DNA of 42,568 nucleotides from Prochlorococcus sp. AG-347-G20 (GCA_003281645.1 QCBJ01000010.1:1-42568), one strand, 5' to 3'. Counted from the first letter of the stretch, positions 30,497 through 41,300 are shown. A program made the numbers and translations. The notes: generated from the sequence alone by a model not told the origin.

Positions 30497-31687
30497 TTAT
30501 GCATTTGGAGATGGCCAAATGTCTCTTACCATAGTTAATAAAATTTGAGCTTCATCATATCTTTCTGAATGAGTTTTACCATTTAATAAAAATGTGATAT
30601 GAGCCATTTTTCTTCCTAGAATTTCGCGAGATTTGCCATAACAATGAATATTAGAACCCTCAATTTCAGATAACATTTGTATTCTGTTTTCCATTGAGAT
30701 TGGGAAATTCTTTTTCAACCCCAGTAAATTTATCATAATTGCCCCTTCACAGTTCATTTTGATCTCTGGTGGCATTATCCCAGAAGAGATGCAAACATAT
30801 TGATCAAACTGACTTGAAGTGCAAGCTTCAATAGAGAAATGAGCTGAGTTATGTGTTCTAGGAGCTATTTCATTAATTAAAAGACCATTATCTCCATAGA
30901 AAAATTCAATAGCTAAAACTCCAACGTAATTAAGTTCATTGACTATTGAAGAGAAAATATTTATTGCAAATAAGTTCAAATCATATTCATTTGTTCCAGG
31001 TGCAAGAACCCAATCACAAACATGGTTCGATTGGAACGTCTCAACTATTGGAAAGAATCTTATCTTACCGGTCCTATCTCTCGAACCAACAAGAGCCAGT
31101 TCTTTTTCATACTCTATCCATTCTTCTATTAACCATTCATTAGAACTATTCTCTGTTAAAAAAGAATCTAAATCTTCTTTTGTTTTTATTTTTCTGTTCC
31201 CTTTGCCGTCATATCCACCTTTATTTGATTTTGCCATTAGAGGAAAAATCCAATTATTGATTTCCTCAACCGAGAGATTTTTAAAATCTTCAATACTTAT
31301 CCATTTTGGGCAGGGAATATTCATTCTGTCTATTAATTTTTTTTGAGAAAACCTATCTACTAATGGCTTAATTGCATTAAGGCTTGGAACAAAAATATCT
31401 TTATTATCAATTAAATTTAATTTATCAATTTTTATCCATTCATTTTCAAAAATTATTTTTTCACACTCATTAATTAATGATTTATTACCTCTTATCTTTA
31501 AAGGATCAGCTTCTATGACATGATCTGCTTTTAACCCAGCAGGATCATCACAAGATTTTGTTTGCACACATACTTCTAGATCTCTTTTTTTTGCTGCCTC
31601 GGTTAACATCAAAGCCAGTTGACCACCTCCAATTATTCCTAGGGAATAATTTTTCTTAATATCGTTTATATTTTTTTTAAAACTCAT
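30497..31687 (-). CDS. purK: N5-carboxyaminoimidazole ribonucleotide synthase PurK
   Basis: This is a 396-residue ATP-grasp enzyme that carboxylates AIR with bicarbonate in purine synthesis. N-terminal GIIGGGQLALML is the PurK signature; ATP-grasp lysines and KSNKGGYDGKG form the nucleotide loop; VEFFYGDNG-type EFF and EIAPRTHNSAHFSIEAC are the metal/substrate motifs. It is convergent with the 6S RNA gene. Plus-strand frames over it are shadows. Confidence 0.95.
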   Translation of the reverse strand: MSFKKNINDIKKNYSLGIIGGGQLALMLTEAAKKRDLEVCVQTKSCDDPAGLKADHVIEADPLKIRGNKSLINECEKIIFENEWIKIDKLNLIDNKDIFVPSLNAIKPLVDRFSQKKLIDRMNIPCPKWISIEDFKNLSVEEINNWIFPLMAKSNKGGYDGKGNRKIKTKEDLDSFLTENSSNEWLIEEWIEYEKELALVGSRDRTGKIRFFPIVETFQSNHVCDWVLAPGTNEYDLNLFAINIFSSIVNELNYVGVLAIEFFYGDNGLLINEIAPRTHNSAHFSIEACTSSQFDQYVCISSGIMPPEIKMNCEGAIMINLLGLKKNFPISMENRIQMLSEIEGSNIHCYGKSREILGRKMAHITFLLNGKTHSERYDEAQILLTMVRDIWPSPNA

Positions 31688-31812
31688 AGCATGATTTTAT
31701 TACCATTTCTAATTCTTAACAACTGAATTTTTAAGGATCTAGAGCTTAGATTTTGCTAATATATAAAATATTTAATACCAATTATTTATAAATTTTAACT
31801 AGGTAATCAATT

Positions 31813-32904
31813 GTGAATAAGAGAAAAATATTAGTCCCATTAGGTGATAAGTCATACGAAGTAACTTTAGAACCAGGGATACTGAATAATATCAGCGAAG
31901 AACTTTTAAAAATTGGAATAACAAAGAATAGAAAAATACTTGTGATTTCAAATGAAGAAATATCAAATTTGTATGGAGAAAAATTTTTAAATAATTTAAA
32001 AGATAATAAATTTCAGGCCAAAATGTTCCTTATCAAGACTGGAGAATCATATAAAAACTTAAAAACCTTAAGTAAAATATATGATGTAGCATTTGAATTT
32101 GGCTTAGATAGAAATTCAATAATTATTGCCCTTGGAGGAGGAATTGTTGGAGATGTAAGTGGTTTTGCAGCTGCGACTTGGCTGAGAGGTATCGAATATA
32201 TTCAGATACCAACAACATTATTATCAATGGTTGATTCATCTGTGGGAGGAAAAACAGGAGTAAATCATCCAAAAGGTAAGAATTTAATTGGAGCTTTCAA
32301 TCAACCTAAAGCAGTTTTTATTGATCCAGAAACTTTAAAAAGTTTGCCCAAAAGAGAATTTAGTGCAGGCATGGCCGAAGTAATAAAATACGGAGTAATA
32401 AGAGATAAAGAACTTTTCGAATACTTAGAAATTGAAAAAAACAAAAATGAACTTATAAATCTCAAAAATGAATATCTAATTAAAATAATTAATAGTTCAA
32501 TTAAAACAAAGTCTCATGTTGTTTCTCAAGACGAACATGAAAATGGTGTTAGAGCAATATTGAATTATGGTCATTCTTTTGGTCACGTTATTGAAAATTT
32601 ATGTGGATACGGCAAATTTCTGCATGGTGAGGCAATATCAATTGGTATGAATATTGCAGGGAAAATAGCAATTGAAAAAGGGTTATGGTCTAAAGAAGAA
32701 TTAGAGAGACAGCGAATTCTCTTAGAGAGTTATAATCTTCCTACCAAGATCCCCAAAATAAATAAAGAAGACGTTCTAACAATACTTATGGGCGATAAAA
32801 AAGTTCGTAATGGCAAAATGAGATTTATATTACCGAAAGAAATTGGTGCTGTTGATATATATGATGACGTAGAAGATTCATTATTTTTAAAGTTTTTTTC
32901 TTAA
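31813..32904 (+). CDS. aroB: 3-dehydroquinate synthase AroB
   Basis: This is a 363-residue shikimate-pathway enzyme converting DAHP to 3-dehydroquinate with NAD+ and a metal ion. Motifs visible: the NAD loop [43 protein letters not shown], and metal-binding residues including His in [11 protein letters not shown] and [10 protein letters not shown]. The start is a GTG. The last four bases overlap the convergent methyltransferase gene. Confidence 0.96.
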   Translation: MNKRKILVPLGDKSYEVTLEPGILNNISEELLKIGITKNRKILVISNEEISNLYGEKFLNNLKDNKFQAKMFLIKTGESYKNLKTLSKIYDVAFEFGLDRNSIIIALGGGIVGDVSGFAAATWLRGIEYIQIPTTLLSMVDSSVGGKTGVNHPKGKNLIGAFNQPKAVFIDPETLKSLPKREFSAGMAEVIKYGVIRDKELFEYLEIEKNKNELINLKNEYLIKIINSSIKTKSHVVSQDEHENGVRAILNYGHSFGHVIENLCGYGKFLHGEAISIGMNIAGKIAIEKGLWSKEELERQRILLESYNLPTKIPKINKEDVLTILMGDKKVRNGKMRFILPKEIGAVDIYDDVEDSLFLKFFS

Positions 32905-34091
32905 CGCAAACAGGTTGAATTTATATTCATTTTCTTCTCATTAAACTTTTTAAAAACAAACCACTTAAAATCACCTAAACAAACAGGATCTACGAGTCTA
33001 AGTAATGCCTCTCTTCTTAAAAGAGCAATTGATAAATTCTCCTTAAATTCTTTCTGAATCCCATAAAGTCTCTCTGCCAATCCAAGCGCCAACAAAGCCT
33101 CGCCTTGTTTAGTTATTCCATCAGTATTAAATCCAAGAGTCTCAGCATCATTAATTAAAGTTTCTATGCAGACATGAGATGTTAAATCGCAATTTCCAGG
33201 AGAATCTAGGACATTATTCTTCATTTTTTGATTTTCATATGAAACTATCGTCCCATCAGAATTCTTAGAGTTATAGTATTTTTTAGCTTCTTTAGCGTAA
33301 TCAATTACCAATAAAATACCATTATTGATTTTCCTATAAATAGCTTCTAACCATTTTGAGTTATCTACATGCCATTCTGTCGTCCATCCTTCAAGAGCAT
33401 CTTCAGGCGGAATAGTTATTCCCAACTCACTTTTAGCAAGTTCAAAACTTTTTTCCAATTCACGTGTAATTGGCATTTTATCAAAAAATAATTTATGAGA
33501 TTTTTTGTCTATAGAAACTGCTTGTCGAATTAATTTTCCCTTTGAGAAGGTTATTCTTTCTACTGGCAAAGCATCCAAAACCTCATTTGCTAGAACTATT
33601 CCATTTATATTATTTTCCTCTACTTCATCTAAACCTTTCCATAAAATATCAATACCTAAGTTCAAAAATTCCTCCAATTTATTTTTTTGTTTTTCTACCA
33701 TCCCTTCATTAGGTTCAATAATTACAAAAGAAACTCCTTCTAAAAAATTCTTGTTGTTTTCTAAAAAATATTTAATTAATCCACTCATAAAGCTTCCATC
33801 TCCAGCTCCAAATTCAGTTACAGATAATATTTGATTAGGTAAAAAACTACTTTTGAACTGAATCAACCAATCTTCTATTTGTTTACCAACCAAAAAAGCA
33901 AAATCATCAGATAAAGATGGTGATGTGACAAAATCTCCTAGAACGCCTAACTCAGCTTTACCGCTGCCGTAATAACCATTAATAGGATCATTTAATGCAA
34001 AATTCATAAAGTCATAAAAACTTATAGTCCCACCCATTTTTATTATTTTTTCTACTAACCAATCTGGATTATTCGCGGGTAAGCTATTCAT
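32901..34091 (-). CDS. SAM-dependent methyltransferase, MidA/NDUFAF7 family (DUF185)
   Basis: This is a 396-residue protein with the MidA-like layout: N-terminal [16 protein letters not shown], then [17 protein letters not shown] motif (here EFGAGDGS) binding [12 protein letters not shown], and [15 protein letters not shown]. The human and amoebal relatives methylate an arginine of complex I, and cyanobacteria have NDH-1, so a similar role is possible. The shadow frame at 33505 is not real. It ends in a four-base overlap with aroB. Confidence 0.88.
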   Translation of the reverse strand: MNSLPANNPDWLVEKIIKMGGTISFYDFMNFALNDPINGYYGSGKAELGVLGDFVTSPSLSDDFAFLVGKQIEDWLIQFKSSFLPNQILSVTEFGAGDGSFMSGLIKYFLENNKNFLEGVSFVIIEPNEGMVEKQKNKLEEFLNLGIDILWKGLDEVEENNINGIVLANEVLDALPVERITFSKGKLIRQAVSIDKKSHKLFFDKMPITRELEKSFELAKSELGITIPPEDALEGWTTEWHVDNSKWLEAIYRKINNGILLVIDYAKEAKKYYNSKNSDGTIVSYENQKMKNNVLDSPGNCDLTSHVCIETLINDAETLGFNTDGITKQGEALLALGLAERLYGIQKEFKENLSIALLRREALLRLVDPVCLGDFKWFVFKKFNEKKMNINSTCLR

Positions 34092-34122
34092 CGGCGAAAA
34101 TATAAAGAGACAAAACTTATTT

Positions 34123-34920
34123 ATGCCTTCAAAGATTAACTATTTATTAGGAATATTTCTATCTATATTAGTTTTAATTTCACATAAACCCGTTTTCGCT
34201 ATAAATAATCCAAATCTCTTACCAGAAGAAAAAACACCAGTAATTGATTTAGCTAAAACATTAAGCCCTAATCAGAAAAAATCTTTAGAGGAAAAGCTCA
34301 ACAATCTAGAAATTGAAAGTGGGTGGAAAATTAAATATTTATCTCAGTTTGAAAGTTCACCTGGTAGTGCAATTAAGGACTATTGGGATTTAGATGAGAC
34401 AAGTTTGTTGATTGTTGCGGATCCTAGAGGGGGAAATTTGCTGAACTTTAACGTAGGAGAGGCTTATTTTAATTTTATGCCAAGGTTATTTTGGGTTGAA
34501 CTTCAAACAAGATTTGGCAACCAATACTATGTTAAAGATCACGGTGAGGATGGTGCAGTATTAGATGCAATTGATTCAGTAAAGATTTGTCTCGAAAGAG
34601 GAGGATGCCAAGTTGTCCCTGGCCTACCCAAAGAGCAATATGTATGGACTTTATGTACATCGATTCTTGGAGGTTTAGTAGCAGGTTTTGCATCTGCCCC
34701 AAGAAAAGAAGGTCAAGTCATTTCAATTGGATTTTTAGCTCTTCTTTCTCCTTTATGGGGAATGTTATTTGGAATCTTTGGTTTGGCACCGATAATATCC
34801 AGAACAAATGATTTATTACCTTTATTTAAAAATGGTTTAGCTTTTACAGCCGCAGGAATTGCGGGTTATATCTTATCTCAAACATTATTTTCAAGATATG
34901 AAAAGCCCAAAAATACTTAA
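34123..34920 (+). CDS. TPM-domain protein (Psb32-like)
   Basis: This is a 265-residue protein with a signal peptide (about 1-26, ending KPVFA). A TPM domain (about 38-165) follows, with VIDLAKTLSPNQKKSLEEKL at its start and WDLDETSLLIVADPRGGNLLNFNVG. Two C-terminal transmembrane segments (about 180-200 and 215-235) and a last helix are at the end. Psb32/TLP18.3-type TPM proteins help repair photosystem II in the lumen. The assignment to that role is inference. Confidence 0.8.
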   Translation: MPSKINYLLGIFLSILVLISHKPVFAINNPNLLPEEKTPVIDLAKTLSPNQKKSLEEKLNNLEIESGWKIKYLSQFESSPGSAIKDYWDLDETSLLIVADPRGGNLLNFNVGEAYFNFMPRLFWVELQTRFGNQYYVKDHGEDGAVLDAIDSVKICLERGGCQVVPGLPKEQYVWTLCTSILGGLVAGFASAPRKEGQVISIGFLALLSPLWGMLFGIFGLAPIISRTNDLLPLFKNGLAFTAAGIAGYILSQTLFSRYEKPKNT

Positions 34921-34943
34921 AATATGATCAGAGATATTTAATC

Positions 34944-35777
34944 CTAAAAAAATTTATCTTCTTCACGAATTTCACCAGACTCTGAATACCATCGATGAGA
35001 AACGTGCCTTAATTCCTTATTTTCAAACTCAATCCATGAAAAGTTAATTAGCAATTTCCCATCTTCATCAGTTTTATATCTTGGTACGATAGCAGTGTTG
35101 AAATAAATTGTTCCTTTGCTATCAATTTTAAACATCTCTCTTAAACCAAGATTTCTTTTAAGACGGTTGTGCATATGACCAAAAATTACAACATCAACTT
35201 TTCTTCTCTTTTGTATTTGAGAAATAGCAGCAGACAAATCTCTATCTCCCCAATCTAAAGAGGGTAATTTCCAGTCTTTCCCACAAATGCTTTTAGGTTC
35301 TGAACCTAAACCCGAAGGACCAGCATGAGACATAATTATTAGAGGTATTTCTTCAACAGTCTCTTCTGAACAATTGATAATTTTATTTATTGAATCTTGT
35401 TCGGTTATAGGTCCATAAACGCCTTTAACTTCTTTTGAAAGATAATAGCCGCCACCAGAACTACATGGTCTAGCAGACAATAAATTTATTTGATTATTAA
35501 AAACTTTCAAATCCCATGCACAATATTTTTCACCAAGAACACGTATCTGCTTTGAGAGAGTTTCGCCTGTAGAATCTTTCCCTCTATCATGATTTCCTAA
35601 AATCACAAAAGTAGGAATTTTGATCTCATTGATTTTTTTAATTATTTTGACACTTCCATCAGAAATATCACCAACAAATAAAACAATATTTGGTTTGATA
35701 ATCGATAAAACTTTCAAGTCTAATTCAGACCATTGACCATGACAGTCACCAACAATAGCAATTTTTAGATTTGTCAG
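34944..35777 (-). CDS. Metallophosphoesterase with a probable non-ATG start
   Basis: This is a calcineurin-like phosphoesterase: GNHDRG, MSHAGPSGLGSE, FGHMHNRL and GDISDG are all present. The first metal motif (D-X-H) is at IAIVGDCHGQW, which lies upstream of the first canonical start (TTG at 35717) in the same open frame. The real start must be further up, where only CTG (35777) or ATT (35780) is available before a stop at 35790-35792. I therefore set 35777 (277 residues). The family resembles TIGR04168. It is divergent from nadA, with fewer than 100 bases between. Confidence 0.8.
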   Translation of the reverse strand: MTNLKIAIVGDCHGQWSELDLKVLSIIKPNIVLFVGDISDGSVKIIKKINEIKIPTFVILGNHDRGKDSTGETLSKQIRVLGEKYCAWDLKVFNNQINLLSARPCSSGGGYYLSKEVKGVYGPITEQDSINKIINCSEETVEEIPLIIMSHAGPSGLGSEPKSICGKDWKLPSLDWGDRDLSAAISQIQKRRKVDVVIFGHMHNRLKRNLGLREMFKIDSKGTIYFNTAIVPRYKTDEDGKLLINFSWIEFENKELRHVSHRWYSESGEIREEDKFF

Positions 35778-35880
35778 AATTTTTTCTGTTTAAAGGCATA
35801 TAATCTATTTAGAGATATTCTAAATCCTGACCAGTATAACTTCTACTGCAAAACAGAAATCAGTTCAAAACGAAGAGGAT

Positions 35881-36795
35881 TTGATTTCTGAAATAAAGGA
35901 GCGTTGCGGAAAAGCTAATGCAATTATTCTTGCGCACTATTATCAAGCTCCAGAGATTCAGGAAATTGCAGATTTTATTGGCGATTCATTAGATCTTTCT
36001 AGGAAAGCTGCAAATAATGACGCAGATATAATAATTTTTTGCGGTGTGCACTTTATGGCCGAAACCGCAAAAATACTTAGCCCTAATAAAACAGTCCTAT
36101 TACCAGATATTGACGCAGGATGCTCATTAGCAGACGATTGTCCTTCAGAAAAATTTCAAAAATTCAGGGAAGAGCATCCAGATCACTATGTCGTAAGTTA
36201 TATAAATTGCACTGCAGAAGTAAAAGCTCAAAGTGATCTGATATGTACAAGCAGTAATGCAGTCTCATTAATTAAAAAGATACCTGAAGATAAAAAGATA
36301 ATATTTGCGCCAGATCAGAACCTTGGGAGATGGGTACAGAAAAATTCAGGAAGAGATCTTAAATTATGGCCTGGCAGCTGCATTGTTCATGAATCATTTA
36401 GTGAAGAAGCACTTCTAAAATTAAAATATCAAAATCCAGGATCAAAAGTAATTGCTCATCCTGAATGTAGTCAAAATTTACTAATTCTCTCAGACTTTAT
36501 TGGATCAACAAGTAAGCTGCTTGATTTCGTAAGTAAAGATCCATCTAAAACTTACATGGTACTAACTGAACCTGGAATAATCCATCAAATGAAAAAGAAA
36601 GAACCTAATAAAATTTTTATTGAAGTCCCAGATGTAGAAGGTTGTAAATGTAACGAGTGTCCATATATGAAATTAAATACTTTAGAAAAAATTCTTGATT
36701 GTTTGAAAAATAATTCCCCGTCTATCGAACTAGACCCAGAAATAATAAGAAGAGCCTATGTGCCAATAAAGAGAATGCTGGATATGAGTAATTAA
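35881..36795 (+). CDS. nadA: Quinolinate synthase NadA
   Basis: This is a 304-residue enzyme (from the TTG at 35881) that condenses iminoaspartate with DHAP to quinolinate in NAD synthesis, using a 4Fe-4S cluster. Motifs: ILAHYYQAPEIQEIADFIGD, DAGCSLADDC, HPECSQN and GCKCNECPYMKLNTL, which include the three cluster Cys. The open frame extends upstream as LTSITSTAKQKSVQNEED from a CTG at 35827, so translation may start there instead. The 3' end overlaps convergent ctpA by four bases. Confidence 0.95.
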   Translation: MISEIKERCGKANAIILAHYYQAPEIQEIADFIGDSLDLSRKAANNDADIIIFCGVHFMAETAKILSPNKTVLLPDIDAGCSLADDCPSEKFQKFREEHPDHYVVSYINCTAEVKAQSDLICTSSNAVSLIKKIPEDKKIIFAPDQNLGRWVQKNSGRDLKLWPGSCIVHESFSEEALLKLKYQNPGSKVIAHPECSQNLLILSDFIGSTSKLLDFVSKDPSKTYMVLTEPGIIHQMKKKEPNKIFIEVPDVEGCKCNECPYMKLNTLEKILDCLKNNSPSIELDPEIIRRAYVPIKRMLDMSN

Positions 36796-38126
36796 TTTAA
36801 TGAAAATACTTTATCTTCTTTATTAATTTTTAGGAATGCATTAAGGTTTGTTGTGTCGGGCTTAAATTCGCTCATCTGATTCTTTCTATTTATTATATTT
36901 ATTAGCTCTTTTTCTCCAGCTCTATATTGTTTATCTTTTCTAGTTCCTATCTCTCTTTGAAGTATAGGGTTTATATTCATTCTTACTTCTATGTCTGGAA
37001 TAATTCCAGATTTGTTTATATCAGTGCCGTTCGGAGTTAAATACTTAGCGACTGTAACAGTTAGACCTGAACCATCAACTAATGTTCTCATAGATTGAAC
37101 TAAACCTTTACCAAACGTTTTCTTCCCGACTAATTTTCCTCTTTTGTTGTCCTTTATTGCACCAGAGACTATTTCACTAGCACTAGCAGAACCCTCATTA
37201 ACTAAGACAACTAAGGGCTTTTTTGTTAAAGCTTGACCGTTTCCTTTTTTTGTTTCTTTTAAACCATCTTTACTTACCGTACTTACTATTACTCCTTTGT
37301 TAATGAAGTGCCTTGAGATATCAATGCTTGATTCTAATAAACCTCCAGGATTACTTCTCAAGTCAAGAACATATCCTGCGACTTTTTTTGTTTCTAAATC
37401 CTTAATAGCATCTCTAGTCTCTTTTGATGCATTTGCATTAAATTGTTTAATTCTTACATAGCCAATTGATAAGCCGTTTTTGGTTTGATTGACTTTACTA
37501 GATACAGATTTTATTTCAATTTTTTCTCTTGATAAAATCTTAAAAAAGGAATTAGAACCTCTAAGAATTTCAAGCTTTACTTTAGTACCTCTTTGTCCTC
37601 TTATTAATTTCACGGCCTCCTCAATATTCATACCTTCAGTAGAAATATCATCTATGGATAATATTTTATCTCTAGCTTTAATTCCAGCATCAAATGCAGG
37701 GGTGCCCTCTATGGGAGAAATAATTATTAAATCATCAGATTCTTTATCTTTAACTATTTGGATACCAACTCCAGTTAATTCACCAGAGGTATCGATTCTC
37801 ATTTGATTAAATTCCTTAGGTTCTAAAAATCTTGTATAAGAATCATCTAAGTTAGAAAGCATATCTCTAATCGCATCATATGCTTCATTGCTATCTGAAT
37901 ATGTTTTTGATAAAACTTCTTTTCTTAAATTAATCCAATTGGACTTTTGAAATTTGCCGCTTGAATCAAGAAAATCTCTATATACAATTTGCCAAACATG
38001 ATCAATTACTTCTTTATAACTATTATTTAAAACTGTTGCCTCTGCAAAATTATTTAAAAATAGTCCTGAAAAGGATGTCGCAAACAGAAATATAAATTTT
38101 TTTTTAAGCAATTTTCTTATCTTCAA
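36792..38126 (-). CDS. ctpA: Carboxyl-terminal processing protease CtpA (S41)
   Basis: This is a 444-residue serine protease with a signal peptide (about 1-30). A PDZ domain (about 100-190) and the S41 domain follow: LRSNPGGLL, catalytic Ser in NEGSASASEIVSGAI, and Lys in VGKKTFGKGLVQ. CtpA trims the C-terminus of the photosystem II D1 precursor in the thylakoid lumen. A plus-strand frame at 37489 is a shadow. It is convergent with nadA. Confidence 0.93.
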   Translation of the reverse strand: MKIRKLLKKKFIFLFATSFSGLFLNNFAEATVLNNSYKEVIDHVWQIVYRDFLDSSGKFQKSNWINLRKEVLSKTYSDSNEAYDAIRDMLSNLDDSYTRFLEPKEFNQMRIDTSGELTGVGIQIVKDKESDDLIIISPIEGTPAFDAGIKARDKILSIDDISTEGMNIEEAVKLIRGQRGTKVKLEILRGSNSFFKILSREKIEIKSVSSKVNQTKNGLSIGYVRIKQFNANASKETRDAIKDLETKKVAGYVLDLRSNPGGLLESSIDISRHFINKGVIVSTVSKDGLKETKKGNGQALTKKPLVVLVNEGSASASEIVSGAIKDNKRGKLVGKKTFGKGLVQSMRTLVDGSGLTVTVAKYLTPNGTDINKSGIIPDIEVRMNINPILQREIGTRKDKQYRAGEKELINIINRKNQMSEFKPDTTNLNAFLKINKEDKVFSLN

Positions 38127-38188
38127 ATAATTCGATATTTTTTTATTATAAAAAGAATTTATTTATAATTCATAATTTTGTCAAATCC

Positions 38189-39406
38189 TTAAGGATCAAT
38201 CCACTTCCCATCATCCTTAATAAGTTGGATTAAAGCATTAACCCCCTCATCTTCAGGTACTCTTTTTATCTCTTCTTTTCTTCTATATAAGGCAATAGTT
38301 CCTTTACCTTTTCCAACATAACCATAATCAGCATCTGCCATTTCTCCTGGCCCATTAACGATACATCCCATTATTGCTATATCTAGACCCGTCAAATGTG
38401 AGGTAGCGTTCCTAACTTTATCTACAACTTCTTCTAGATTGAAAAGTGTTCTACCACAACTGGGGCAACTGATGTATTCAACCATTGTTTTTCTTAATCC
38501 TAAAGATTGCAAAATTGAATAGCACACTGGTATTTCCTTTTCTGGAGCTTCTGTTAAGGAAACCCTGATGGTATCTCCTAATCCCTCTGCTAAAAGCGTT
38601 CCAATTCCAGCAGTACTTTTAATCCTTCCATAATCACCATCACCAGCTTCGGTCACTCCTAAATGTAAGGGATAGTTATATCCTTCTGAGTCAAGCCTAT
38701 CTGCAATCATTCTGTAAGCTGCCATCATGACCGGAGCTCTAGAAGCTTTCATAGAAATAATTATGTTATGAAAATCAAGCTCATCACAAATTTTGACGAA
38801 CTCCATCGCAGATTCTGTCATTCCTAATGGCGTATCTCCATAAGTAAAAAGCATCCTCTCAGATAGAGACCCATGATTAACTCCAATCCTTAGAGCTTTG
38901 TTTTCAGCCTTTAAAACTTCAACTAAAGGGGTAAATCTTTTTAGTATTGTTTGCTTAATAGTTTCAAATTCCTCATCTGTATATTCAGTTCTTGTAGGAT
39001 CTGATTTTTCAAAAACAAACAATCCAGGATTAATTCTTACTTTATCAACATGTTTTGCAACTTCCATTGCAATTTTCATACCATTATGGTGAACATCAGC
39101 CACCAAGGGGGTATTGATATTATTTTCTAGTAATTTTGCCTTTATATCTCCTACTGCTTTGGCATGTGCTAATGAAGGGACAGTTAACCTTACTATTTCA
39201 CAACCCACATCATGAAGTCTTTTGATAGCTAAGTAAGCATTTTCGACATCCATAGTATCTTCATTTATCATCGATTGAACTCTTACTGGATAATCACTTC
39301 CAATAGCTATATCACCCACCATTACTGTTCTAGTTATCCTTCTCTCAATATGAGTTGAATATCTTTTGGAGAGACTATTAACCTCTTTAGATTGAGTTAA
39401 TGACAT
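38189..39406 (-). CDS. ispG: 4-hydroxy-3-methylbut-2-enyl diphosphate synthase IspG
   Basis: This is a 405-residue enzyme of the MEP isoprenoid pathway (MEcPP to HMBPP). The 4Fe-4S cluster Cys are in [13 protein letters not shown] and [17 protein letters not shown]. The TIM barrel starts with [19 protein letters not shown]. It provides precursors for chlorophyll phytyl tails and carotenoids. It is on the same strand as ctpA with a 62-base gap. The plus-strand frame at 38898 is a shadow. Confidence 0.96.
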   Translation of the reverse strand: MSLTQSKEVNSLSKRYSTHIERRITRTVMVGDIAIGSDYPVRVQSMINEDTMDVENAYLAIKRLHDVGCEIVRLTVPSLAHAKAVGDIKAKLLENNINTPLVADVHHNGMKIAMEVAKHVDKVRINPGLFVFEKSDPTRTEYTDEEFETIKQTILKRFTPLVEVLKAENKALRIGVNHGSLSERMLFTYGDTPLGMTESAMEFVKICDELDFHNIIISMKASRAPVMMAAYRMIADRLDSEGYNYPLHLGVTEAGDGDYGRIKSTAGIGTLLAEGLGDTIRVSLTEAPEKEIPVCYSILQSLGLRKTMVEYISCPSCGRTLFNLEEVVDKVRNATSHLTGLDIAIMGCIVNGPGEMADADYGYVGKGKGTIALYRRKEEIKRVPEDEGVNALIQLIKDDGKWIDP

Positions 39407-39441
39407 TAAAATTCTTGATATTCAAAAAGGATTTCACTAAA

Positions 39442-39945
39442 TTATACGGCATATAGTTTACCACTTACATTCTCTAGGTCTTTCAAAGTTAGATGGTAAG
39501 GTTTATTGATTTCTTTTGAAGGAAATCTCAACAAATAAGATGGATGAAAAATTACCATAATTTCTTTCCCATCTTTTTTAATCCATTGACCTCTTAAACT
39601 ACTTATAGGATCTTTAACTTCTAAAATAGCTCTCATAGCAGTAGAACCAGTAAGTAATATAAATTTTGGATCGACTAACTTTATTTGCTGTAATAACCAA
39701 GGTTTATGAATATTAATTTCTCTAGCAGTGGGTTTTCTATTATTTGGTGGACGACATTTAATTACATTACAAAAATAAACATCCTTCTTGTAATCAATTC
39801 CAGCTTGTACTAATAATTCGTTTAATAACTTACCAGATTTACCTACATAAGGTTTTCCTTCTAAATCTTCTTGGGCTCCAGGTGCCTCACCAATTACTAA
39901 CAAATCTGCAAATACACTTCCTCTACCAATTACTAACCTTTTCAC
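39442..39945 (-). CDS. Family 4-type uracil-DNA glycosylase, Fe-S ligands apparently missing
   Basis: This is a 167-residue protein from a GTG start. Motif A GEAPGAQEDLEGKPYVGKSG and the HPSYLLR motif are intact, so it likely removes uracil from DNA. Family 4 enzymes normally carry four Cys for a 4Fe-4S cluster: a CxxC pair near the N-terminus and a second pair. Here the protein begins at KRLVIGRG, just after where the first pair should be; no Cys are encoded upstream in frame. In the second pair one Cys is kept (IKCRPPNN) and the other is His (INIHKPWL). No later gene in the strand completes it. Confidence 0.85.
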   Translation of the reverse strand: MKRLVIGRGSVFADLLVIGEAPGAQEDLEGKPYVGKSGKLLNELLVQAGIDYKKDVYFCNVIKCRPPNNRKPTAREINIHKPWLLQQIKLVDPKFILLTGSTAMRAILEVKDPISSLRGQWIKKDGKEIMVIFHPSYLLRFPSKEINKPYHLTLKDLENVSGKLYAV

Positions 39946-40106
39946 CGAAAATAAAACTTTGAATATTTTTATCTTAAGAACTCAAAACATGAAAATAAAA
40001 TAGATTAAGAAAATGAACTAAATTAAACCATAGTGTGATAGTTTTATTTATTCTTAATTTATGCATTTGTCATTATTAAAAGTCATATTTGAAAAGTCAT
40101 AAGTCA

Positions 40107-41285
40107 ATGAGTCAAGTTAATTTATCTGATCGGGCACTTTCAATTGAGCCTTCTCTTACATTGCAGATAAGTGCTAAAGCAAATCAATTATCTGCAGAAG
40201 GAGTAGATATTTGCAATTTAAGTGCAGGTGAACCTGATTTTGATGCCCCAAAAGAAGTTATAGAGGCTACAAGTAAAGCTATATTTGATGGATTTACAAA
40301 GTACGGGCCCGCAGCGGGGAATTTAGATCTCCGAAAAGCAATTGCAAATAAACTTCAAATTCAAAACGATTTAAATTATGAATTTGAAAATGTAATGGTC
40401 ACAAATGGTGCTAAGCAAGCAATATATAATCTTTTCCAAGTATTGTTAAATACTGGAGACGAAGTTATTATTCCTTCTCCATATTGGTTAAGTTATCCCC
40501 AGATGGTTAGATTGGCGGGTGGGAAGCCAATTTTTACAAATTCTTCTGCAGAAGATGGATTCAAAATAAATATAGAAGATTTGAAGTCTAAAATCTCTTC
40601 AAAAACTAAATTTATAATTATCAATTCTCCTAATAACCCTACTGGAAGAGTTATGTCAAAGGAAGAATTATTACAAATTGCCGATTTAGCTAGAGAAAAT
40701 CCAAATATCAATATTCTTTCAGATGAGATTTACGAACTAATCCTTAAAAAAGAATTTAAACACTACAGTTTATCTTCATTAGCAAATGACTTAAAAGATA
40801 GAATTTTTATAATAAATGGGTTTGCGAAAGGATGGGCTATGACTGGCTGGAGGATAGGTTATTTAGTAGGTCCCAAAGATGTAATCAAAGCATCCTCAGC
40901 ATTACAAAGTCAAAGTACAAGTAATGTTTGCTCTTTTGTTCAAAAAGGTGCTTTAGAGGCTTTAAAAATTAATAATGAGTTTTTCTCAATGATAAATAGC
41001 CATTATGATCAAAGAAGAAGACTTCTCTATGAGGGCCTTAATAAAATAAATGGGATTTATATTGAAGAACCTAACGGAGCATTTTACGCATTTCCAAAAT
41101 TACCCAACACCTCAATTACTTCTGTTGATTTCTGCAATAAAGCTCTTCAAGATTACGGATTAGTTGTTGTACCTGGAAAAGCTTTTGGAGCTGATCAATG
41201 TATAAGAATATCTTGTGCAGCTGCAGAGATTAAAATAAAAGATGGACTAAAGAGGTTTGAAAAAGCAATCTCTGAATACTTTTAA
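40107..41285 (+). CDS. Aspartate-type aminotransferase (class I)
   Basis: This is a 392-residue PLP-dependent transaminase from the ATG at 40107 (a TTG at 40089 would add six residues). Fold type I motifs: LSAGEPDFDAP, NGAKQAIYN, NSPNNPTGRV, SDEIYELI and FAKGWAMTGWRIGY with the PLP Lys. It most resembles the AspC/prephenate or LL-DAP-type group that converts aspartate to oxaloacetate. The minus-strand frame at 40493 is a shadow. The PhnD-like gene follows after 15 bases. Confidence 0.9.
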   Translation: MSQVNLSDRALSIEPSLTLQISAKANQLSAEGVDICNLSAGEPDFDAPKEVIEATSKAIFDGFTKYGPAAGNLDLRKAIANKLQIQNDLNYEFENVMVTNGAKQAIYNLFQVLLNTGDEVIIPSPYWLSYPQMVRLAGGKPIFTNSSAEDGFKINIEDLKSKISSKTKFIIINSPNNPTGRVMSKEELLQIADLARENPNINILSDEIYELILKKEFKHYSLSSLANDLKDRIFIINGFAKGWAMTGWRIGYLVGPKDVIKASSALQSQSTSNVCSFVQKGALEALKINNEFFSMINSHYDQRRRLLYEGLNKINGIYIEEPNGAFYAFPKLPNTSITSVDFCNKALQDYGLVVVPGKAFGADQCIRISCAAAEIKIKDGLKRFEKAISEYF

Positions 41286-41300
41286 TTTAACTAATAAGTT

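Noticed and set aside
30289..30534. 81-codon plus-strand ORF
   Set aside because: It lies inside the 6S RNA region and runs antisense into the end of purK; the GC-rich patch is explained by the RNA.
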